This document shows positions 1 to 5,057 of a DNA stretch of 5,057 nt, in pieces. A program made the translations under genes and the position numbers. Below the pieces are notes generated by a model. The model saw only the letters and a list, made by a program, of their open reading frames with translations, was not told where the DNA came from and made no database searches. The stretch is from the NCBI GenBank assembly GCA_002746235.1, contig NVWJ01000011.1, positions 24,630 through 29,686 of the forward strand. The letters are read 5' to 3'. This DNA comes from Planctomycetota bacterium (GTDB taxonomy: Bacteria > Planctomycetota > UBA1135). How positions within the stretch are numbered: position 1 is the first letter of the stretch; each line of letters starts with the position of its first letter.

Positions 1-294
1 GCTGCCGATCTCGCACCATGGCGGAGCTATGCCGCATCCGTCGGCCGTCTGTTCCAAATCTCCGATGACGTGCTCGATGTCACTCGCAGCACTGAGGAAC
101 TAGGCAAAACTGCGGGTAAAGATTTGGCTGCCGCTAAGTCCACCGTGGTCGGCGCATTAGGACTCGATGGCGCGCGTGCACTTATGGCTGAAGAAGTGCA
201 AAACGCACTCGCTGCTGTAGCTAAGATGAATCTGCTCCAGCATCGACAAGAACTCGTAGACCTGCCGGTCTTTTTGGGCACGCGGAACGCCTAA
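1..294 (+). CDS. ispA: Polyprenyl diphosphate synthase (IspA/farnesyl or geranylgeranyl diphosphate synthase type), C-terminal part
   Basis: The frame is open from the left edge to a TAA at 292-294, giving the last 97 residues of a protein that starts outside the window. These enzymes are cytosolic and join isopentenyl diphosphate to an allylic diphosphate to build C15-C20 prenyl chains. The sequence shows the second aspartate-rich motif as FQISDDVLD (local residues 18-26, Asp22, Asp23 and Asp26), which binds the Mg2+-diphosphate. It is followed by LGKTAGKD (34-41), typical of the segment just after this motif in IspA, and by a helical tail with LGLDGARALMAEE resembling the E. coli IspA C-terminus. 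The first aspartate-rich motif and the chain-length-determining residues before it are missing, so product length cannot be predicted. The gene ends 65 bp before dxs on the same strand, the common ispA-dxs arrangement, which supports the call. The frame looks intact. Confidence 0.93.
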   Translation, partial: AADLAPWRSYAASVGRLFQISDDVLDVTRSTEELGKTAGKDLAAAKSTVVGALGLDGARALMAEEVQNALAAVAKMNLLQHRQELVDLPVFLGTRNA

Positions 295-359
295 TCGGCT
301 TCGCGCACAGCACATTTACTGCTAGAATTCCAACCGCTACCAGCCATCGTCCATTCACC
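295..359 (+). other. Short ispA-dxs intergenic spacer
   Basis: These 65 bp separate the ispA stop from the dxs ATG. I see no inverted repeat followed by a T-run that would end ispA transcription, so read-through into dxs is likely. A TAGAAT hexamer at 323-328 resembles a -10 box, but the hexamer 17 bp upstream (TTCGCG, 300-305) is a poor -35, so an internal promoter is only a weak possibility. The bases just before the dxs ATG (CCATTCACC) contain no GGAGG-like Shine-Dalgarno sequence. Confidence 0.5.
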
Positions 360-2300
360 ATGTCTCCCCTCCATCTCGCGCAACTGAAATCGCCGGCCGA
401 ACTGAAAGGCCGCTCCACGGAAGAGCTTGAAGCGCTGTGTGCGGAGATTCGCGCGGCCTTGGTGGAGAAGGTGCTAAAGACGGGTGGGCACCTCGGCAGT
501 AATCTTGGCGTGGTCGAGTTAACCGTGGCACTGCATACGGTTTTTGATTTTCTCAAAGACCGCATTGTCTTCGACGTGAGTCATCAGTGCTACGTCCACA
601 AAATGCTCACGGGTCGCCTGGCTGGTTTTGAAAATCTGCGCCGCACCGATGGCATGTCGGGTTTCATCTGCCGTACGGAATCACCCTATGACCTACTGAC
701 TGCTGGACACGCAGGCACCGCGATTTCATTCGCCTCCGGTTTAGCGGAAGGCTTGAAGGGCACCGGTGGAGGCGAAGACGGTGGCGATCCATGGGCGGTT
801 GCCTTGGTTGGCGATTCTGGATTTGGCGCAGGAGTGAGCTTTGAAGGCTTGAACCAAGCGGCCGACCAGAACTCGCGTCTGTTGGTTATTTTGAATGACA
901 ATGAATGGTCGATTGCACGTTCGGTGGGCGCACTTGCGCGCTACCTTTCACGCTTGCGCTCTTCGCGCACTTTGCATCGTGGTTATGAGCGCATCAAAAC
1001 CTTGACCAAAAGTTTACCGGTGGTCGGCAGCCGCATGGAGGAACTGGGCGAAGTCATTCGTCACGCGTTAATCCCCGGCCACGTTTTTGAAGAACTCGGG
1101 GTGAACTACATCGGCCCTCTCGATGGACATGATTTAGCTGGTTCCATCGATGCAATTCAACGCGCACGTCGGATTGAGGGCGTGACTTTGCTGCACTTCC
1201 TCACTGAAAAAGGCAAAGGTTATGCGCCGGCAGGGAATGACCCAGAACGCGCGCACGGCATTAGTCCACCACCCTTTAAAGTGCCAGCACCGAAGGCGAA
1301 AGTAGCGGTTCAGGACGATGTCCCGCGTAAGGCGTACACCAAAATATTTGGCGAAGCTTTATGCAAGATTGCCGAACGCGATCAACGTGTGCATGCAATC
1401 ACCGCAGCCATGCCGTCCGGCACTGGCTTGTCTGGATTCGCAGAGAAGTTCCCCGATCGTTTTCATGACACCGGCATTACCGAACAGCACGCGGTTGCCA
1501 TGGCCGGTGGAATGGCGACTGCAGGCAAACGCCCGGTAGTTGCGATTTACAGCACCTTCCTGCAACGCGGTTATGACCAAGTGTTCCAAGAAGTCGCGTT
1601 GCAAGAGGAAGATGTCATTTTCTGTCTCGACCGCGGCGGCTTGGTTGGACAAGACGGCCCGACCCACATGGGGCTTTACGACATGGCTTATCTGCGCCCG
1701 TTCCCAAGCATGACTCTTGCTTCTCCACGAGACGGTGTAGATTTAGAAAATATGTTGGAAGCTGGGTTAAAGGTAGGCGGACCTTGGGCACTCCGATGGC
1801 CACGCGGTGTTACCCCAGCCGAAGTTGGTAGCCCAGCTTCCCTGCGCCCGCCGATGGAACCTGGACGCGCGGAACGTCTGCGCCAAGGCAAAGATGGTGT
1901 GGTGTTTGCACTCGGCGCCATGGTGGAGCCGGTGTTAGACGCAGCCGCCGCTCTCGAAGCGCAAACTGGCTTGAGCTTAGAAGTCTGGGATGCGCGTTTC
2001 TGCAAACCTTTGGATCGCGAAGCCATCCTAGATGCAGCGGAACGTTTCCCATGGATGGCCGCAGTAGAGGAGCATGCTCTGACCGGAGGCTTTACCTCTG
2101 CCATTGCGGAACTCCTGGCCGACGCCAAGCTTAGCCGTCGACCGCACCTCTCACGCCACGGCGTCCCCGACCGCTTCATCCAGCACATGACCAGCCGCGA
2201 TGAACAAATGATTGCGTGCAAGCTCGATATCGATTCACTGGTCGCTTCGTGGAAAGAATCGCTCAGTCCCAACCCAGTGAAAACTCCGACTGAGGCATGA
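360..2300 (+). CDS. dxs: 1-deoxy-D-xylulose-5-phosphate synthase
   Basis: This cytosolic thiamine diphosphate (ThDP) enzyme condenses pyruvate and glyceraldehyde 3-phosphate to DXP with loss of CO2, the entry step of the MEP isoprenoid pathway and also a source of precursor for thiamine and pyridoxal. At 646 residues it is near the usual 620-640. The ThDP-binding domain has GGHLGSNLG (42-50, His44), DVSHQCYVHK (72-81, His75), AGHAGTAIS (115-123, His117), the metal motif GDSGFGAG (151-158, Asp152) and LNDNEWSI (178-185, Asn181). A Pro/Lys/Ala-rich linker at about 301-320 leads to the pyrimidine-binding domain with ITEQHAV (373-379, Glu375), YSTFLQRGYDQ (397-407, Arg403), DRGGLVGQDGPTHMG (424-438, Asp432, His436) and RWPRG (479-483). 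A transketolase C-terminal domain follows. All main catalytic residues are present, but the usual GDG is GDS. The ATG at 360 is the only start that keeps the family N-terminus; no clear ribosome-binding site precedes it. The stop overlaps nadK by 4 bp. Confidence 0.97.
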   Translation: MSPLHLAQLKSPAELKGRSTEELEALCAEIRAALVEKVLKTGGHLGSNLGVVELTVALHTVFDFLKDRIVFDVSHQCYVHKMLTGRLAGFENLRRTDGMSGFICRTESPYDLLTAGHAGTAISFASGLAEGLKGTGGGEDGGDPWAVALVGDSGFGAGVSFEGLNQAADQNSRLLVILNDNEWSIARSVGALARYLSRLRSSRTLHRGYERIKTLTKSLPVVGSRMEELGEVIRHALIPGHVFEELGVNYIGPLDGHDLAGSIDAIQRARRIEGVTLLHFLTEKGKGYAPAGNDPERAHGISPPPFKVPAPKAKVAVQDDVPRKAYTKIFGEALCKIAERDQRVHAITAAMPSGTGLSGFAEKFPDRFHDTGITEQHAVAMAGGMATAGKRPVVAIYSTFLQRGYDQVFQEVALQEEDVIFCLDRGGLVGQDGPTHMGLYDMAYLRPFPSMTLASPRDGVDLENMLEAGLKVGGPWALRWPRGVTPAEVGSPASLRPPMEPGRAERLRQGKDGVVFALGAMVEPVLDAAAALEAQTGLSLEVWDARFCKPLDREAILDAAERFPWMAAVEEHALTGGFTSAIAELLADAKLSRRPHLSRHGVPDRFIQHMTSRDEQMIACKLDIDSLVASWKESLSPNPVKTPTEA

Positions 2301-3184
2301 CACCACGATCTAAATCCAACGGCGCCGCGTTTTGGGGACCAGAGTTGCCCGCCAAACGTGCGCCGCGCGTTTTGATTCTCGGTGATCCGAGTAAGGAAAC
2401 CGTGGCTCCTATGGTGGAGCGTTTAGAGGCTTGGCTGGATGGGAAGGCCTTAGCGATCGAGGTGGATTTAGGCATGGGTTATGATCCCATCGAAGGCAAG
2501 CCCGACCTCATTATTTCCCTAGGCGGCGATGGCATGATTCTGGCTGCCTCGCATCGCATGGGAAAGCGTCGGGTTCCGGTGATTGGGGTCAACCTTGGAC
2601 GGGTTGGATTCCTCGCAGGAGTTTCGGCCGAGCGTTTGGAAGAGGTTATGGCTTTGGCCTTCGCGGGCAAAGCGCGCATTGAAGATCGCGCGTTGATGAC
2701 CTTTCAAGTGAAGCGCGACGGGAAAACGGTTTTAGATTCGCACGTGCTCAATGAAATCGTGGTGAGCCGACGTTCTGAAGACAGCATGATTACCATCGAC
2801 TTCATCGATGAGCGGCGTCCGGTTTGCACTTTCCTTGGCGATGGCGTCATCGTCTCGACTGCCACCGGTTCCACCGCTTACAACATGTCTGCCGGCGGCC
2901 CGATTTTGGTGCCGAGTTTGGAAGCTCTAGTGGTGCAGCCATTAGCCCCGCATACTTTGGCCATGCGCCCTTTGGTGTTGCGTAATGACCGCGTCTTTAC
3001 CTTGCATATGCAAAATGCCGGCCAGCTCACCTCCGACGGCTATCTCGAAGGCAAGTTGGAAGCTGGCGATCGCATAAAAATTGGGCCCAGTGGTCGCCGT
3101 TTAACCCTCGTCGTTGACCCCAAAACGCGCTTTTACGACCGATTGCGCTCGAAGCTGCATTGGGGCGAAACGCCTGGAGCTTGA
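2297..3184 (+). CDS. nadK: NAD kinase (ATP- or polyphosphate-dependent NAD+ 2'-phosphotransferase)
   Basis: NAD kinase phosphorylates the adenosine 2'-hydroxyl of NAD+ and is the only known de novo source of NADP+; it acts in the cytosol as an oligomer. The 295 residues fit the family. Visible motifs are SLGGDGM (74-80, the GGDG signature, with the presumed catalytic Asp78), GVNLGRVGFLAG (97-108), LNEIVVSR (151-158, Asn152-Glu153, which contact NAD), GDGVIVSTATGSTAYNMSAGGPI (181-203, the conserved glycine-rich region) and SDGYLEG (246-252). Its ATG shares four bases (ATGA) with the dxs stop, which suggests translational coupling and co-transcription. This start gives about 22 residues before the first predicted strand (RVLILGD, 24-30), somewhat longer than many homologues; no other in-frame ATG occurs before residue 39, so it was kept. 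The nearest purine run, GAGG at 2292-2295, lies too close to the ATG for a normal Shine-Dalgarno. The phosphate donor cannot be told from sequence. Confidence 0.96.
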   Translation: MTPRSKSNGAAFWGPELPAKRAPRVLILGDPSKETVAPMVERLEAWLDGKALAIEVDLGMGYDPIEGKPDLIISLGGDGMILAASHRMGKRRVPVIGVNLGRVGFLAGVSAERLEEVMALAFAGKARIEDRALMTFQVKRDGKTVLDSHVLNEIVVSRRSEDSMITIDFIDERRPVCTFLGDGVIVSTATGSTAYNMSAGGPILVPSLEALVVQPLAPHTLAMRPLVLRNDRVFTLHMQNAGQLTSDGYLEGKLEAGDRIKIGPSGRRLTLVVDPKTRFYDRLRSKLHWGETPGA

Positions 3185-3190
3185 GTTTCG
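3166..3190. terminator. Weak candidate hairpin at the convergent nadK/MBOAT junction
   Basis: CGAAAC at 3166-3171 can pair with GTTTCG at 3185-3190 around a 13-base loop, and on the plus strand ATTTT (3191-3195) follows directly. The hairpin spans the nadK stop codon. The stem has only 6 bp with three G-C pairs and the T-run is short, so it would be a weak intrinsic terminator for the nadK side. In the minus direction no T-run follows, so it is unlikely to terminate the MBOAT transcript in the same way. No better hairpin was seen in the junction. Confidence 0.22.
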
Positions 3191-3193
3191 ATT

Positions 3194-4618
3194 TTAGAAC
3201 TGGAAGTAAATAAACTTGGTTGGTTCCGGCGCGTGAAACATCGCAATAAAGGTCAGGATTCCTGCCACGTAAAAGGAGAGCCTTATCGGCCTTGAGCGTG
3301 AAGCGGTTGGCTTCAAATAGCCGCATCCTCGAATGATATGCATACTCACCGCCAGCGCCAACATGATGCTTACACGTTGTGTGGTGCCAGGGTCGGGGCC
3401 AAAATAATACGATGACCAATCACCACCTAAAGATCGAAATCCGATGAGGGCTTGATCAAGGTTTTTGGAACGGAACAAGACCCATGAGCACAAAATAGTG
3501 ATGTAAGTGAACAAGATGCAGAGGATTTGAAAGAGGTGACTTGGCAACCATCGGGCAAGAGTTTTTGCAATCCAGGGCTTTGTAATTGCATGGGCTCCCA
3601 ACAAAAATCCAATCCAGAGTCCCCAAGCTAAGAAATGATAGGCCGCACCGTGCCAAAGCCCGCCCAAAAGCATTACAGTTAAAAGGTTGAGGACTTTTCG
3701 TGTGACACCATCGCGTGCCCCTCCAAGTGAGAAATACAAATAATCACGCAACCAAGTTGAAAGGCTAATATGCCATCGGTGCCAAAACTCTGAAATGTTC
3801 CGAGATAAGTAAGGCCAACGAAAATTTTCACGCAAGTTAATTCCTAATAGCTGGCCTAGGCCTATGGCGATGTCGGAATAAGCGGAGAAGTCCAAATAAA
3901 TTTGAAAGGCAAAAAGATTGATGGCTAAGAGAAAAACCCAAGGTCCTCCAAAGCCAGGAATAGCGAAGGCTTCGTCCACATAAATCGCAAACCAATCTGC
4001 AATCACAACCTTCTTTGCCAGTCCCCATAAGATGCGGCACCAAGCAGATAATTTTTGGTCGACAGAACATTGGCGAGGATTGTTGATTTGCGGGAGAATA
4101 TGAGTCGCACGTTCAATAGGCCCAGCGACTAATTGTGGGAAGAACGCGACGAAGAGCGCAAAGGATGAGAACGATTTTTCCGGATCTAATTTTCTTCGAT
4201 AGATGTCAATTGTGTAGCTCAGTGTCTGGAAAGTGTAAAAGCTAATACCAATGGGAAGAGCCCATCCAAGTCTAGCGATGGATATGTCGTATCCTAAAAA
4301 ATGAATCCCATCGTTTAGGGCCTGAATGAGAAAGTCTGCGTACTTAAATGCGGCAAGTAGGCCAAGATTCCCGCTTAGGCTTAAGAGCAAAAAGAGCCTT
4401 CGTATCCGTTTGCTTTGGGTTCGATGAAGCCATTTGCCAATATGGAAATCTAATAGTGTAGAAGCGATGAGCAGAAAACAATGCCATGGGACAGCCCATC
4501 CATAAAAGAGATAAGAAAAGGCAACCAGCCAGAGGCGCCGCGATCGCCCTCGTAAAAAATTGCTCCCCGTCAGCACGATGGGTAAGAAAAGGAGGAAGGC
4601 GAAGGAGTTAAAAACCAT
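3194..4618 (-). CDS. Membrane-bound O-acyltransferase (MBOAT) family protein, AlgI/DltB-like
   Basis: This is a polytopic inner-membrane protein of 474 residues, slightly shorter than AlgI (about 520). MBOAT proteins of this type move acyl groups, usually acetyl, from a cytoplasmic donor across the membrane for O-acylation of surface or secreted polymers. The N-terminus MVFNSFAFLLFLPIV is the classic start of the family. Further motifs are LPIGISFYTFQTLSY (121-135), FPQLVAGPIER (160-170), YLDFSAYSDIAIGLGQLLG (241-259), SEFWHRWHISLSTWLRDYLY (276-295) and LGGLWHGAA (318-326), whose His323 matches the essential histidine of AlgI (His322). The protein ends in FIYFQF, typical of intact members, so it looks complete. 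Hydrophobic segments recur along its length (roughly 5-20, 28-57, 74-92, 226-245, 308-343, 362-382, 447-462). The ATG at 4618 was preferred over an upstream ATG at 4669 and a TTG at 4675 because those add a polar, non-conserved leader. The start overlaps the upstream gene by 11 bp. The acyl acceptor is unknown. Confidence 0.9.
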   Translation of the reverse strand: MVFNSFAFLLFLPIVLTGSNFLRGRSRRLWLVAFSYLFYGWAVPWHCFLLIASTLLDFHIGKWLHRTQSKRIRRLFLLLSLSGNLGLLAAFKYADFLIQALNDGIHFLGYDISIARLGWALPIGISFYTFQTLSYTIDIYRRKLDPEKSFSSFALFVAFFPQLVAGPIERATHILPQINNPRQCSVDQKLSAWCRILWGLAKKVVIADWFAIYVDEAFAIPGFGGPWVFLLAINLFAFQIYLDFSAYSDIAIGLGQLLGINLRENFRWPYLSRNISEFWHRWHISLSTWLRDYLYFSLGGARDGVTRKVLNLLTVMLLGGLWHGAAYHFLAWGLWIGFLLGAHAITKPWIAKTLARWLPSHLFQILCILFTYITILCSWVLFRSKNLDQALIGFRSLGGDWSSYYFGPDPGTTQRVSIMLALAVSMHIIRGCGYLKPTASRSRPIRLSFYVAGILTFIAMFHAPEPTKFIYFQF

Positions 4619-5057
4619 TAAGTCCGGGGGGAGGGAGCTGTGCAAATAGGAAGTGGGCGAATTTTGCATGCCCAATTGGCTTCATATGACGGGCGGATGA
4701 AAAATCTCCCAAAGGAATAAGCCCTGAGGCATCAATGCTTTGGGCGCTTGGCCATGAGGAAGAAACGGCTTGCGCAACCGAATAAAAATGTTTCGCATCT
4801 TGAAAGTTGGTGATTTGCCCTGCGTTGAGAGGCATGGAGACCATCAAAACATTTGGATTCGATTTGCCGGCATGCGCGGCATCGAGAAAATGATTCAGTA
4901 GGGTGGGCGAAACTCCATATTCAAGACGCAAAAGTTCCCTTTTTAATAAGGTGGGTCTTGGTTGTTGGCGGACGGACCATAATCTCTCCGGTCCCACGAA
5001 GCGATTATGCCAAGCCATAAATTGCGAATTCGACTTGAGCCAATCGTGTGGACTGAA
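4608..5057 (-). CDS. Probable SGNH/GDSL-like hydrolase or acyltransferase, C-terminal part, partner of the MBOAT gene
   Basis: The frame is open from the right edge to a TAA at 4608-4610, giving the last 149 residues of a protein that begins outside the window; an internal ATG at 5018 is not a likely start because the frame continues upstream without a stop. The order of features is that of an SGNH fold: a strand NVLMVSMPLN (local 69-78), a helical stretch, then SIDASGLIPLGDFSSARHMKPIGHAKFAHFLFAQL (107-141), which resembles the C-terminal Asp-x-x-His block and the following helix (H-x-x-x-x-G-x-x-x-hydrophobic) of the family. His124 and Gly129 are in place, but the position three before the histidine is Ser121; the nearest Asp is Asp118. 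The catalytic serine block would lie outside the window. Linkage and 11-bp overlap with the MBOAT gene match AlgI-AlgJ/AlgX-like and DltB-DltD-like pairs. I recognise no specific gene, and the fold call is an inference from a weak motif. Confidence 0.6.
   Translation of the reverse strand, partial: FSPHDWLKSNSQFMAWHNRFVGPERLWSVRQQPRPTLLKRELLRLEYGVSPTLLNHFLDAAHAGKSNPNVLMVSMPLNAGQITNFQDAKHFYSVAQAVSSSWPSAQSIDASGLIPLGDFSSARHMKPIGHAKFAHFLFAQLPPPGLNGF

Noticed and set aside
300..328. Possible sigma-70 promoter before dxs (TTCGCG, 17 bp, TAGAAT)
   Set aside because: The -10-like hexamer matches five of six bases but the -35 matches only three of six; a match of this quality is expected by chance, so it is not listed as a promoter.
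1688..2272. A 194-codon open frame on the minus strand inside dxs
   Set aside because: It lies fully antisense to a well-supported dxs, and its protein is rich in Ser, Arg and Ala with no recognisable domain, as expected for a shadow of a GC-rich gene.
3027..3419. A 130-codon minus-strand open frame spanning the nadK/MBOAT junction
   Set aside because: It overlaps the MBOAT C-terminus in another frame and is antisense to the nadK 3' end; both of those genes have clear family motifs there, and this frame has none.
5016..5018. ATG that could start the SGNH-like gene inside the window
   Set aside because: The frame stays open for 13 more codons to the window edge, and a 136-residue protein would lack the N-terminal half with the catalytic serine, so the gene is treated as partial.
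1..5057. CRISPR arrays, tRNA or rRNA genes, transposase genes, long direct repeats
   Set aside because: None was seen when reading both strands; almost all of the window is accounted for by five coding regions.

Overview
The window comes from a bacterial chromosome. It holds the end of a short plus-strand housekeeping cluster and, converging on it, part of a minus-strand cluster for polymer acylation. No RNA gene, insertion sequence, CRISPR array or phage gene was seen. The organism cannot be fixed from the sequence alone. The Dxs sequence (NDNEWSIA after the metal site, GDSG in place of GDGA) and the lack of clear Shine-Dalgarno sequences remind me of Verrucomicrobiota or related PVC-group bacteria, but that is a low-confidence inference from remembered relatives.

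Plus strand, 1-3184: the 3' end of an IspA-type polyprenyl diphosphate synthase, then a complete dxs (1-deoxy-D-xylulose-5-phosphate synthase), then a complete nadK (NAD kinase) whose ATG overlaps the dxs stop by 4 bp. Dxs makes the first committed intermediate of the MEP isoprenoid pathway. IspA condenses the C5 products into longer prenyl diphosphates. NadK makes NADP+, whose reduced form is used by DXP reductoisomerase, the next MEP enzyme. The group therefore reads as an isoprenoid-supply operon with a cofactor gene attached.

Minus strand, 5057-3194: the C-terminal part of a protein that looks like an SGNH/GDSL-type hydrolase or acyltransferase runs in from the right edge. It overlaps by 11 bp a complete membrane-bound O-acyltransferase (MBOAT) of the AlgI/DltB type. 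By analogy with AlgI-AlgJ/AlgX and DltB-DltD, the membrane protein would pass acyl (probably acetyl) groups across the membrane, and the SGNH-like protein would help place them on a cell-surface or secreted polymer. The polymer cannot be told from this window.

The two clusters meet tail to tail with only 9 bp between stop codons. Base composition changes at this junction: hand-counted 60-base rows give about 59% GC in dxs/nadK and about 47-48% GC in the minus-strand pair. This fits a different evolutionary history for the acylation genes, but composition alone does not prove transfer. I found no convincing evidence for an undescribed system. The points most worth a second look are the unusual histidine motif of the SGNH-like protein, the altered Dxs metal/ThDP motif and the composition break.
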